A DNA stretch of 64,000 bases from Podocnemis expansa (Eukaryota; Chordata; Testudines; Podocnemididae). A model generated the notes under the pieces. It ran no database searches. It was not told the origin of the DNA and saw nothing but the letters and a program-made list of their open reading frames with translations. The translations under genes and the position numbers were made by a program. Each line of letters begins with the position of its first letter. The first letter of the stretch is position 1. Shown piece after piece: positions 24,325-34,226 of the stretch. Location of the stretch: the NCBI GenBank assembly GCA_007922195.1, contig ML681996.1, positions 15,749,990-15,813,989 on the forward strand. Direction: 5' to 3'.

Positions 24325-24898
24325 TTAATTAACACAAGTCCTAAATGGGTAGCTGTGTTAGTCTAGTTCAGCAAAATTAACAAGGAGGGATTTTCTGTCT
24401 TGAAAGCCCAGGAGATAAATAAATTTGATAGTCTTTAACAGTGCTACTGGACTCTTTGGCTATGTCTACACTGCCAAATTAGTCTGAACTAAGGAAGCTT
24501 AGTCCTGGCTAATTTAGCCCTTGGCTATAATAGGTTTTGCCTAGTTCAAACTAAGAAATTTTTTAGTTCAAACTGGGCAAAGCTTAGTCCGAATTAATAA
24601 ATACCAATGTTAGTTTGGACTTCTGCACTCAGTTCAAACTTTAGTTCGAACTAAGGATGGGGAAGACATGAACTAAGGCTTCATTTGAACTTTAAAAGGT
24701 TTGAACTAGCTGTGCAGTATAGTTCAGACTAAAACGTTAGTTCAGACTAGAACACACGGCTAGTTCAAACTAAAAAGCCGCAGTGAGTTCGAACTAGCCT
24801 GAGGTTAGTCTGGGCTAACCTTGGACTTCTTTGGTTTGGACTAGCAAGTCTGAACTAAAATTGCATATGCAGACATAGCCTGTGTTTTAATTAACACA
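24325..24898. mobile_element. Compact Penelope-like fold-back with nested TIR element
   Basis: A 12-bp duplication TTAATTAACACA (24325-24336, 24887-24898) bounds a unit made of the element's head in one orientation ('gggtagctgtgttagtctag') joined directly to its tail in the other ('aataaatttgatagtcttt', 'tactggactcttt'). Only about 130 bp belong to the Penelope-like unit; the rest is the type B TIR element inserted in its tail. The target duplication outside both arms shows they entered as one event. No coding remnant. Confidence 0.78.
24455..24883. mobile_element. Palindrome-body TIR element, type B (copy 1)
   Basis: Element 24458-24880 has TIRs GGCTATGTCTACACT / GCAGACATAGCC. The body is an array of AGTTCGAACTA variants (TTAGTCTGAACTAA, TAGTTCAAACTA). 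The flanking triplets TTT and TGT differ at one base, consistent with an aged 3-bp duplication. It lies in the tail of the Penelope-like fold-back and so is younger than it. Confidence 0.82.
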
Positions 24899-25684
24899 GT
24901 GCATCAATCTTGGAGAGTAGTGTTCTGATTCCACTTCAGGACACGCAGAGAATCAGACACCAATAGAACTAGTATCTTGGAACATTGCCAGTTTTATTCA
25001 ACTTTGACTCAGAGAGACCATTTCTAAGAATTCCACTGGCCAACATAACCATTGGCATCTTACCTAAAATTGTCATCAAGGGGGCTAAATAGAGTTGCAT
25101 GCCTTTTTTCTGCTGTGGTAACTTTTTACCAAGGACCTGGATTAAAACCTTTGACTCATTTCACATCATGCACCGAAGAGTCACCTGATGGTAATGGTTT
25201 TCACATTATCTGCCACAATTAAGTAGGTACAAGTAAGCTTTAGGTAAAAGGCTCTTAATTCTGTTACCACCATCAACCCCCATGGCCATTTGTTCTGTTC
25301 CTATGCTGCCTTCTTATGTAACTATTATTTTGCAAATGCTTGCAGTTTGTCTGACATTCTTAGTAGTACCTTATTGTGGCCTTGGTGGAAGTTATTGATA
25401 ATTAACTTCCCACTTGAGTTGTAAGAAAATATTGAAAATAGTATGCTAAATTCTTTATGAAAAGTGTGTCACAAGAAGAGTTCTTATTTATTCTGAGTAA
25501 ATTGGAATTATTAGACAATACAGATTGTAGTTCATATGATGTGAAAGGCATTGAAGGAACCACAGTTGTTGCCAAGTCAATATATTTTTCCATGTTCAAG
25601 GAGAAGATACACCTGTTGTTAGCTGATATCAAACAGATAGGAAAGGAACTTCTGATCCTTTAGAGGCAAATAATGTTAAAAAAC
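24899..25684. other. No gene recognised; contains one copy of a local duplication
   Basis: A ~110-bp segment (25549-25655) is duplicated at 26872-26978; see the repeat entries. Its 68-residue ORF has no recognisable domain. Confidence 0.4.
25549..25655 (+). repeat. Local dispersed duplication, unit 1
   Basis: The segment 'ggcattgaaggaaccacag' through 'cagataggaaaggaacttct' matches 26872-26978 at most positions in the same orientation. This unit stays open in one frame (ending in 'IKQIGKELLIL'), while unit 2 is shifted. No transposon ends were seen. Confidence 0.8.
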
Positions 25685-25834
25685 TCAGGCTATGTCTACA
25701 CCTAAAACCTTAGTGTGGACTTGCTTAGTCCAAACTAAGTAGTTCGAAGTTAGTTCAAACCAAACATGTTTTTTAGTTCAACTAACTTTAGTTCAAACTA
25801 GCCATGCTTTTTTTAGTGTGAACTAACGTTTTAG

Positions 25835-25876
<42 letters not shown>

Positions 25877-26037
25877 NNNNNNNNNNCAAACTAACTAGTT
25901 TGAACTAACCTTTGATTAGTTTGAACTAAAATACTTTTTAGTTCAAACTAGCCAAAGGATAGTATAGACAGGATTCAAATTAGTCTTGACTAAGCTTGCT
26001 TAGTCTAGACTAATTTTGTAGTGTAAACATAGCCTCA
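25685..26037. mobile_element. Palindrome-body TIR element, type B (copy 2), with gap
   Basis: Element 25688-26034 has TIRs GGCTATGTCTACACCT / GTAAACATAGCC and a perfect 3-bp duplication TCA. The body is an array of TTAGTTCGAACTAA variants. A (CA)20 tract (25837-25876) followed by a 10-base N gap (25877-25886) lies in its middle, so the true length is unknown. Confidence 0.85.
25837..25886. repeat. (CA)n microsatellite running into an assembly gap
   Basis: Twenty perfect CA units run straight into ten Ns. The tract seems to have arisen from a TTAGTTCAAACTA palindrome unit of the surrounding element ('ttagttcacacaca'). The gap size is a placeholder. Confidence 0.9.
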
Positions 26038-27916
26038 GATAGACAGCACGAACATTTGACTTCTTCCCAAAGCTTCCCTTGCTGCAGGTCTATGTTCCTC
26101 AATCTCTGGGGAAGCAGTTGTCTGCTGCCAATTTGCTTTGTCCGCATTTGACCAAGGAACACTTGCTGTGTTAATAAAACTAACTGGTCGATTTCTGTCA
26201 GCAACTGTAGGGCTTCAACATTGTCAGAGAAGCATTTTCTAGTAACCTAGCAGCCTCCAGTTCTCTAGATATGATGGAAGCTGTACCCTGTTACAAGCCC
26301 CTTCATCTAATTATGAAAAGTAATTATACAGGAACACCTGAAATTTCAGCTGCACCTCTGATCATTGATTTTAAAATACTGGACAAGGACTTAGTAGAAT
26401 GAAATCCCTGTTTGGCATAGACTTTAGCCTCATTTAAATAGTTCTTTGGAAGCTAAAAAGGTGACTGTGGTTTAGTTTGTACAGTTTTTTCTTAACTAAA
26501 TGATAAAAGATGAATGGATAGATATTAAACCGGAATAAATGTCTCCTGCAGTTCAACAAATACCAGTGCAATTACTGTCAATAGACTGTTATTCCATTCC
26601 AAGAGAGGAAGCCTTTGCCTTCTTTATATTTGTTCAGTCATTAATTATTGATAGTGCTAGTGGGGAGTGCATACTGAACAGCATGGAACAATCCACAATA
26701 CGTTTCATTAAAAGGGTTGAAGCAGAACACAATTTAATTTAAAAACTATGATTTGTTTTTCATGTTTTCTACAATATTGGGCCCTGATCTGGTTCCCCCT
26801 ATCATCAGTGGTAAAATTCTCATTGGCATCATTTGGAAAGAACTTTAGTACCTGTGTCTATTTAGTTTAAGGCATTGATGGAACTGCAGTTGTTGCCAAG
26901 TCAATTTATTTTTCCCTGTTCAAGCAGAAGATACACCTGTTGTTTAGGTTATATCAAACAGATAGGAAAGGAACTTCTGATATCCAGCAGAAATGAAAGG
27001 AAATGGTAACTCAGCACAAATTTGCAATATTTCTGGGGGAATTAGCATCTTAGGAATGCTAAAGCAGTTTTAAAATTAGCTGATGTAACTTTAGTGACAT
27101 CAGTGGTGCAACATTGATTTATTGCTGCTGAGGATCTGATCCACATTTCTTTGCAATTCACAATCTTATGTTGTTCTATTCTAGAGAAATTTTTTGGTCC
27201 CTGGTCTTGCCAATAATTCTGAAAACACTGTAACTGCATAAGAAAACTTTTCCCTTCACCCACTGTTCTTCAAGTCAATCAAATTTGAGATCTCTTAACA
27301 TTGTGCACTGTTTGGTAACTTTAAAGATATGAAGTTCATTGCTTAATCACAATACCTGCAGCTAGAATGTACTGTATGTCAAATTCATCCTCTCTTGAAC
27401 TCAGCGGGGATGATTTTGGCCCTGTTTAAAGTGTGATTAGGTGAAAAGAGACTCTAAAATTGTGGAGCTGCAAATATATTCTCCCTCAATGACTTTCTGT
27501 TTACCAGTCAGAAAGGTGTGTGTTTTTGTTTTTCTTTTGTTTTACTAGCTATCGGCTTTGTACAACCAGTCTGGGACCTGAAGCTTATGTTGTGTTCTTT
27601 AACATACGCTATTGCCAATAATAAATTTTTTTATAAGCAGAGTCTAGCTGTTGGTACAATACTCTCATATTTGCAGGGAGATGAACTGGTAATAGTTTTA
27701 TTTCTAACATCTATAAGCCTGTGACAATTTTGCTGATCAGGAAGAATGAGATGGACTCTAATCTTTTATGTCTGCACTGGTTCTATGAATAGTAATAAAA
27801 CTTAGTTGAGTTGGCAGAATGATCTGACACATGGATTAAGGCTTTATTTTGAAATATGCTAAGTACCTACAGCTCCCATAGACTTCAGTTGCATTTGTGG
27901 GTACTCAGCACATCTG
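26038..27916. other. No gene recognised; holds unit 2 of the local duplication
   Basis: AT-rich sequence without recognisable genes. The only structure is the second duplication unit at 26872-26978. Confidence 0.45.
26872..26978 (+). repeat. Local dispersed duplication, unit 2
   Basis: Direct partner of 25549-25655, about 1.3 kb downstream. It shares 'cagttgttgccaagtcaat', 'agaagatacacctgttgtt' and 'caaacagataggaaaggaac', with substitutions and small indels. Confidence 0.8.
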
Positions 27917-27980
27917 AGAGATGAAGCGTTTCAGTGACTAGAACACTAGACAGCAACTGTGCCTGGAACTGGCTGTGTAA

Positions 27981-28226
27981 CCTTGGACAAGTACTAAAGG
28001 GGTAGCCGTGTTAGTCTAGTCCAGCAAAAAACCCAAGAAGTCATGTGGCAATTAAAGACTAACAGATTTGTCACATGAGCTGTCATGAGAGAAAATCCCA
28101 CTTCATCTTCGAAGCATGTGATGAAGTGGGATTTTCTCCCACGAAAGCTCAAGTGATAAATCAATCTGTTAGTCTTTAAGTGCCACACAACTTCTTGTTT
28201 TTTTTTTTTTTTCCCTTGGACAAGTA
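27981..28226. mobile_element. 220-bp Penelope-like fold-back with perfect 13-bp target duplication
   Basis: The unit 27994-28213 starts 'ctaaaggggtagccgtg', runs through one 3' end antisense (to about 28109), turns at a TTCGAA palindrome and runs back through the same 3' end in sense ('gtgatgaagtgggattttct', 'aatctgttagtctttaagtgcc', T-run). Both arms together are bounded by CCTTGGACAAGTA (27981-27993 and 28214-28226). It therefore inserted, as a fold-back, into a MIR SINE in one event. The whole transcript would fold into a roughly 105-bp imperfect hairpin with a ribozyme-like core in the sense arm. Confidence 0.9.
28118..28150 (+). ncRNA. Hammerhead-ribozyme-like motif, stem II intact
   Basis: GTGATGA (core CTGATGA with the first C changed) is followed by a perfect 6-bp stem II, GTGGGA (28126-28131) / TCCCAC (28137-28142), closed by TTTTC. 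Then come GAAA (28143-28146) and GC. Stem III, GC-TCAA-GT, is imperfect. The missing core C would be expected to abolish cleavage. Confidence 0.5.
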
Positions 28227-28739
28227 ACCTCACATTTCTCTATTGCTACTATCCCTCTAGCTTTTTTTCTGTTTTATCTATACAGAGTGTAAGGTATTCA
28301 GGACAGAGACTTTTCTTTTTTTTTTTTTTCCATGCTCTTATTTGTACAGAACTGTGCATAATGGGAGACTTCTATATAAACATGTAATTATAAAGAGTAT
28401 TAGGGTAGGTATAAAATAAAGCCTCAAAATTAATGGCAGTTTTTGAAAATTTGGACCCTAACAAATAACTGTTCAGAATATTCCTTAACCATTTCCTAGC
28501 CTACAAGAAATTTTGGCTCTAAAGTGCTGTCATAAACAGTGCCAAATACTCTAACCCTGTACAAGATTGAATTAGACTTTTCCAAAGATGCAAGGTGTTG
28601 AACCCCGGGTTTGCGATGTGACTGGGATGGACCGGCAACACCCACCAATGAGACGGACACCAGTTCAATTAAACAAAAAACTACTTTTATAGTGACACCT
28701 TAAACACCTTCAACCCCTTAACAGTGTAAAACAAGGAGA

Positions 28740-29040
28740 TCTATGCAAAACCACTTGTAATCAACTAACAATATGAAGCAAAAATCTATATAGGACACTT
28801 ATAACCAACTAATAGCATAAAGCAAAATTTAAATGAACACTTATAACTAAATGACAATATAAAGCTAAAAACCTATGCAAAGCACTTATAACCAAGTAAC
28901 AGTGTGGAGCAAGAGTCTATATAAAGCACCTGTAAAACACCTCCAGCCAAACAACAGGATAAAGTATGAGAGTCTATGCAAAACACTTACAACCTACAAA
29001 AGTACTTATAGTTAAATAACAGTATGGATTAATGACCTAC
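28740..29040. repeat. ~45-bp degenerate tandem repeat
   Basis: Roughly six units built on 'cacttataaccaactaacag' and 'aagcaaaaatctata', starting near 28742, 28792, 28834, 28879, 28923 and 28980. Units have diverged in length (42-60 bp) and sequence. Inside the LTR-like element. Confidence 0.7.
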
Positions 29041-29958
29041 AAGAGGGTGGCCATAATAAGTCAAGGACTTTTCTGGCCTTTTACTGCCTCAACATCGGTA
29101 TAGGCACTGACCAGCCCACCTGACGCGTATTTACCAATGGCTGGAAGCCATTCCTCCTTGCTAGCCAAGAAGGGTGGGCGGCAGAATGAAAAAAAAGTCA
29201 GATGAGAGAAAAATAAACCCCCACACTCCCCCCGTGTACACTGGGGAAGTTTGGGGCCAGCAGTTTAGAGCAGAAGCAGAGTAACAAACAATTATACAGT
29301 AAGAAGGATGCAAAATACAAATGACTAACAAAACACCTGGCAAATTAACAACACAAAACTATGCTAGACCTTAAACAACTATATCATAAAAAGATTATGC
29401 AGGATACAGAGGAAATAATAACAACTACACAAACTATGCAAAACTCAGGTGAAGAAGCTACAAACACAGGCTATATATAAATGGTACCAAGTAGAATGAT
29501 TAAGAGAAAGTAGGAGGACTATATCGATTTATAATACCTGTCCCAGGACTGCAGTAGAACCCAAAGCGAGGAGGCAGACCAGCTGCAGCATCTCAGCACT
29601 TAATCGTTCGGCCGGCAATCCGTGTACACCCCAAAAAAAAAAAGGAGGGTCTCGGGGCTGGGTACTCCCTGTATCAGTTGGGGGATCAGTCCGACCGGGT
29701 CACGACGTGCCCTTTAGCATCCGAGGGTGGGAGAACAACAAGCTAGCTGAGACGGGGGGTTTTAATAGAATTTTGCCCAGCCAGAGTAAAAATAGCCATT
29801 TAGGAGTGGGATCCTGGTCAGGACCAATCATAAAACTGGGACCCCAGACAATGACCCCTCCTTCGTGGTGACGGGGGTGCCGAGAAACTGTTCAGGGGGG
29901 ATAGGAACTCACCCCCCTCCTTTTTGACACAAAGCTAGGGAGGAAGAAACTCACACAG

Positions 29959-30083
29959 GAGATTGAGGCCCATCAGGGAAGATCGATACTTAACACTCTT
30001 CCCCTTGAGCTGGATAGCCCGGAGATGAGACCCATCAGGGGAGATAGATACTTAACACTCCTCCCTATGAGCTCCATAGTCTA
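29959..30083. repeat. Two 62-bp tandem units
   Basis: 'cccatcagggaagatcgata' plus 'cttaacactcttccc' repeats as 'cccatcaggggagatagata' plus 'cttaacactcctccc', with units near 29959-30021 and 30022-30083. In the antisense LTR reading these lie in U3, where duplicated enhancers are common. Confidence 0.8.
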
Positions 30084-30168
30084 GAGGGCTATGTTGGGGG
30101 GCGGGGTGGCCATTATGTCTGCCACCTCCATTGACACAAGGAAGTTTAGTGATGTTAATAATACCCCT

Positions 30169-30233
30169 GACTTTGTCTACACTGGAGGCTTAAGTTGACT
30201 TAAGCAATTCCATGACCACATTTGGAGTTTATT
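30169..30233 (+). mobile_element. Truncated TIR element, type A
   Basis: 'tttgtctacactggaggctt' followed by 'aagttgacttaag' and 'ccacatttggagtttattaag' matches the left end of type A elements at 13016 and 58713. It is cut after about 65 bp, where Penelope-like sequence begins. Confidence 0.7.
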
Positions 30234-30406
30234 AAGTGCACTTGCTTCGAAGATGGTTCCCCCATCAGAAGCATCTGATGAAGTGGGATTTTCTCCCATG
30301 AAAGCTCATGCAAAAAATAAATCTGTTAGTATTTAAGTGCCACATGACACTTTGTGGTATTTTTTTTTTTTTTTTTTGCTGGACTAGACTAACACGGCTG
30401 CCTCTT
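30234..30406 (+). mobile_element. Penelope-like element, 3' end (sense)
   Basis: Starting from a remnant turn region ('cttcgaagatgg'), the sense 3' end runs through the ribozyme-like segment, 'aaataaatctgttagtattt', 'aagtgccacatgacac', an 18-base T-run (30360-30377) and 'tgctggactagactaacacgg'. It has the best-preserved core of any copy here. Confidence 0.85.
30275..30312 (+). ncRNA. Hammerhead-ribozyme-like motif, best core
   Basis: CTGATGA (30275-30281), stem II GTGGGA (30283-30288) / TCCCAT (30294-30299, closing G-U pair next to the core) with TTTTC loop, GAAA (30300-30303), then GC-TCAT-GC as stem III. This is the order and spacing of a type I hammerhead core. The base after stem III is A where the family rule wants the U that pairs with the last A of GAAA. 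Stem I pairing is not evident, so activity is doubtful. Confidence 0.55.
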
Positions 30407-31700
30407 TGGAAAGAGATAACAAGGAAATTCAAGAGCAATCCTTTTTGCCTAGCTACTTAAGAAGTCAATGGGACTTTGCATCCAGTGAATAAGGGTGATG
30501 TCAGAATCTTATGTAACCTTCCATTTTGTGCTAAAAACTGGGACAAAACCATTGTCTGTGAAACAGTGCAAGGTTTCCTCCTTTTGAGTGCCTTCTTCCT
30601 TGATTGCCTATTGTTGCCCTTCCTCTGTTCTCTTTCTATTTAGAATTTTTTTCCAAAATGCACCAGTCATTTTCAAAACAACTTTATTACTATAGATATT
30701 AATGGTTGCTATTTGACATTATTAACATTTAAAATAGAATCTGAGTAGGTAAAATAAAGGTAGGAACTTTGTATGTTATAACTCATGGTGACAAGAGAAC
30801 TAACACAAAAATTGGAATGGAAGAAATGGTGGGTATATGGTGGATTCCATATGGCAAACAATGTATTTGCTTTGTTTCAATCAGAAAAGGGATATTTCAC
30901 ACCATGGCTCCATGGAAAACAGGTGAGAGTAGCACTATATTGCACTAAGGCTCATCATGCTGGACTCCAGTATGATAACAGATGTGCATCCACCCAGGAA
31001 ATTACCATTTTCAATAAGAGACAGAGCAGCAAATGGATTTTCATGCATGGAAAAATAATGTAATAAACTGAGAAAGGCTCCTGACTTGATAAATTATGTG
31101 TTTGTCAAAAAAAAAATTTGTTTAGAAGTATAAACCATCAGTAGAATGATAACACAGGAGCACTTCTGACCCCCAATAATAAAATAACAAGGAAGAAGCT
31201 CATCAGGAAAAAATGAGTTTTTAAAATATTTTAAAAATATGTTTAAAAGTTTTGATGTCCCTAGTGGCTTTTAAAATTTTTCTTACAGGTAGTTTAATTT
31301 TTAATATCAAATATTGAATACATTTAGGAAGTATTTGGTAACCACCTTTGTTTACATATTTATTACATAAACAGTAGTCTTCTCAAGATCCTTACTAGAA
31401 AAGAAAGGAAATAACATTCACCTTTACACCCTTGCCAAGATCTGAAATACACTCCAGCTGGAGTCAGTGGAAAACAAAAACTCCCACTGAGTTCAATAGA
31501 TGTTGTCTGTGGCTGCAGGTGTCAAGAAATAATGATTTCAGATTAGGACAGATCCAAGACTGAATGCAGAAAAAAGCAGACGCCTGAGAGAGCTTTCATC
31601 TGCACTACAATTTACCCCTAAAATACCTAGTGCTAACCATTCCCAGCGCCAGGTTCCCAATCCAAATATTTTTTATGGATAACCATTCCTCATTCACTAC
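30407..31700. other. No gene recognised
   Basis: AT-rich. A 92-residue ORF on the plus strand (30785-31063) has no recognisable motif and no homologue I can name. I do not call it a gene. Confidence 0.45.
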
Positions 31701-31706
31701 CTCAGC

Positions 31707-31914
31707 CACTACTGCAGTGGTTCTCAACCTAGTGCAGTGGTTCTCAACTGGGTCACATCACACTTGGTGGCATATTGTGACCTTACAGAACATACCAGCC
31801 CACAACCCCCAGGCCAAACCCAACTATCTCCCCATCTCTTTGTGACACAGTTACCACTGTGTGGTGACACAGTAATGTGCCCTGACACAGTGGTTAAGAA
31901 CCACTTCACTACTA
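31707..31914. mobile_element. Small hAT-type element
   Basis: Element 31715-31906 (192 bp) has termini CAGTGGTTCTCAAC and, complement of the right end, AAGTGGTTCTTAAC. It is bounded by 8-bp duplications CACTACTG / CACTACTA. The left TIR is itself duplicated 20 bp further in. These are typical hAT MITE features. There is no coding capacity. Confidence 0.82.
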
Positions 31915-31939
31915 CAAAGGAGCATTTGGATTCCTGTGT

Positions 31940-33010
31940 GTGAAAGTACCTTATTCAGGCCTTGACTATCTCACACTTTTACTACGACATTTGCCCATGT
32001 CCACCCTCCTCTTAAATCCCCTTTGCTGGCTCTCTATTGCCTCCCAAATCAAAATTTTATTCCTTGTTCTTACTTTTGAGGCTCTCCACAACCCAACTCT
32101 TTTCTGCCACTCAGCTCTTTTCTCTTCTTACTCTCCCATGAAACTCTTCTCCACTGGATTGGATGATCCTGAATTTCCTAGGTCCACCTCAATGCTTTCT
32201 TTCATGATTCCCCCTCCTATACCTGGAACTCCAGGGGTTAAAGTATAGTTTGGGGGGCCCCAGAACCCTTCTAAATTGGCACCCCCCTCATACCTGGGTG
32301 GCCCCCCACACCCCAGCTACTGCCCCCCAAATGCCTGCCCCCAGCTACTGCCCCCAACACCTGCCCCAAAACACCTAACCCCATCAGACCCCTTTCCCCT
32401 TGTCCTTTTTAGCCCCAATCCCCCCTCCTTAAGCTCCCTGCCCCCATTCAACCCCTCCTAACCCCTAGCCCATCATGCTGACTTCTTCCCCCCCCTCCAT
32501 GCACCCTCTCTGCCGCAATACTTCCCCTGCTGGATGCCCCACCACCCCAACCCCACCAGCCCAGCCCACTTACCTGGCCAAAGAGCTGGCGGGGAGCAGG
32601 AGGCTGCAGCACTGGCTGGCCAGGGGGCCAGCAAGGAAGAGCTGGGGCCGGGCCACGCACACTGCCCAGCCCCGGCTGGAAGGGGCGGAGCCGCACAGGC
32701 TCCAGGGAAGAGAGGGAGAGGTGTCTGGGCTCACCTCAGCCTGCAGCTCCTCCCTTCCTCCGGCCTAGCAGGGATGCGCCAGAACACTGGTTCTCGCTTG
32801 CCGTTCTATTCTTAGGGTCCCCAGAATGCAGCGTTCTGGCACATTTTCCTATTGGGGGGGCTGGAACGCAGCATTCTGGGGCCGTTCCCCAATTTTTAGG
32901 GGTCCTGGAACTCTGGCTATCTAAAAATAGGAGGCCCTGGAATGGCATTCTGGGGTGTTCCTCCTTACTCTAACCCCTCTGGAACTCCGTTCTTCATCCC
33001 ATCTGTGCTC
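31940..33010 (+). pseudogene. LINE ORF2 C-terminal remnant, split by a hAT-type MITE
   Basis: The open frame 31940-32248 contains 'LLNPLCWLSIASQIKILFL' and 'LTFEALHN', the conserved PL-LCWLPI-RI-FK and FKALHN block found at the C-terminus of L2/CR1-type LINE ORF2 proteins. The match breaks at 32231 and continues after 32987 ('gttcttcatcccatctg', 'tcctttaaatcc', the SFKSFLK-like end). The gap is exactly the MITE at 32232-32979. The catalytic RT domain is absent. Clade assignment between L2 and a CR1 relative is unsure. Confidence 0.75.
32224..32987. mobile_element. GC-rich hAT-type MITE, 748 bp
   Basis: Perfect 8-bp duplications TGGAACTC (32224-32231, 32980-32987) flank 32232-32979. The termini are CAGGGGTTAAAGTA and, complement of the right end, GAGGGGTTAGAGTAA. 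The body is GC-rich (C-runs at left, 'ggcggagccgcac' in the middle), so ORFs on both strands are open by composition only. Near the right end, the 'ggcattctgggg' motif occurs in three variants ('gcagcgttctgg', 'gcagcattctgg', 'ggcattctgg'). No transposase is encoded. Confidence 0.88.
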
Positions 33011-34226
33011 TCCTTTAAATCCTTTCTTTAAACCTATCGGGGAGATCATAAATGATGATCAGATACATGTATTACTGTTACTTAATAGAAAATGTTCTAT
33101 TTTATGTTTTACAGATATGTACTTTACTATCCCAAATGCTGATATAGTCATATTGCTCTTTTCTTTTCCTCTGTGTTGACATGTTGTCTTGTTTATTTTT
33201 ATTTAATTTGAATAATATACTTGATAGTGAACAGAATCTATCTTTTCCTGTATTGCAAAATGCCATGCACATCTATGTTGCTAAACAAGTAAATTATTAT
33301 AATCCTATTAACTAGTAGGAAGGATCTCTGCATGAAGAATGACTAAATTCAGTGTTGCGACAGAAGGCTTTCCACATTGAAAGGCTCCTTAGCCATTAGT
33401 GGTCCGCTGGCCACAATTTCAGAACATCCATCCTATCTCAAGGGAGAAATTATAACCTCCCTACTTTTACCTTCTGTCTGGCAGGTTCAGTAGTGAAGAT
33501 CCTAATCAAGATTTGTGGAATTTAGTTATTGTACTGGCAAGCTAAATTGTGCAACATTTTAATTAAACCACTTCCTTAATCTTTTTAATTTATTGATTTT
33601 GTCAAAGAAGCCAGTGGTAATTCTGTGTTTAATTTATGAGCACAGAATTACACTGGCATCTTTGAAACTGTTTATGTCCCATCCCATAATTCTCACATTT
33701 CTTTTCTGCTAGTATGGCAGAAAAGGAGATTTCTTAAACACAGATTGAGAGGGTGATGTAAGTGGTATAAATTGCATAGCAATGTGTCTGTATAAAACTG
33801 AGACTTTCACTCCTGCTTGCTCTTATGCCCTACTGTAATGCCACATTTCCCTCATTCCTTACATCACTTTTCTTTCTCCCTAACCCATCTGTGCTGACTT
33901 GCAATAATGTATTGCTTGCATGCCCATTCACATCACTTTTGAATTAATCCCAATATGTTGGGTTTTTCTTAATGTGAAAGACAAGCATGATGCACATTTC
34001 TGACACAGTTCTATCTATCATACTATATTAGCATCTGATGCAGAATACCATCACTAATGGAGTGCCTTCGGGCTTTAGTAGCTGCTTCATGATTTAAAAT
34101 GGATAGTTAGATTTTACCTTGTGGAAAATCTGGGGTTATTTCTGTTACCCATTTTCTAGTTGGAATGTGACTGTAAATATAAATAATCATTAAATTCAAG
34201 CTTGGGGTGTTCTGAATGGTTATGAG
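33011..34226. other. No gene recognised
   Basis: AT-rich sequence, nothing identified. Confidence 0.5.

Larger units (their letters stand above)
27917..28385 (+). mobile_element. MIR/CORE-type SINE, split by a Penelope-like fold-back
   Basis: The left part ends in 'ggctgtgtaaccttggacaagta', the conserved MIR core string, and the right part resumes with 'cttggacaagtaacctcaca'. The 3' section ('aaggtattcaggacagagac', 'ttgtacagaactgtgcata') matches the downstream half of reptile CORE-SINE copies. The interruption is the 220-bp unit at 27994-28213. Heavily mutated, so old. Confidence 0.75.
28591..30141 (-). mobile_element. LTR-like element, 1.54 kb, with 5-bp duplication
   Basis: Bounded by CAAGG on both sides (28591-28595, 30137-30141), the block begins TGTTGAACCCC and ends TTGACA on the plus strand. 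The minus strand thus starts TGTCAATGG and ends GGGGTTCAACA, as LTRs do. On the minus strand it holds two 62-bp enhancer-like tandem units near its 5' end, then 'tattaaaacc' (about 29770), and a TATA-like 'ctataaaag' about 90 bp from its 3' end. A ~45-bp tandem array lies at 28740-29040. There is no gag, pol or env coding. I read it as a solo LTR of unusual length, or an LTR with an internal expansion, from an endogenous retrovirus. Confidence 0.65.

Noticed and set aside
25681..26040. CRISPR-like array (regular TTAGTTCGAACTAA units)
   Set aside because: Units are variable palindromes at irregular spacing inside a TIR element in a vertebrate genome.
30785..31063. 92-residue plus-strand ORF as a small gene
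   Set aside because: Clean frame, but no motif, no partner exon signal and a length expected by chance in 64 kb.
32448..32815. GC-rich ORFs of 82-97 residues on both strands
   Set aside because: They lie wholly inside a hAT-type MITE defined by its ends and 8-bp duplications.
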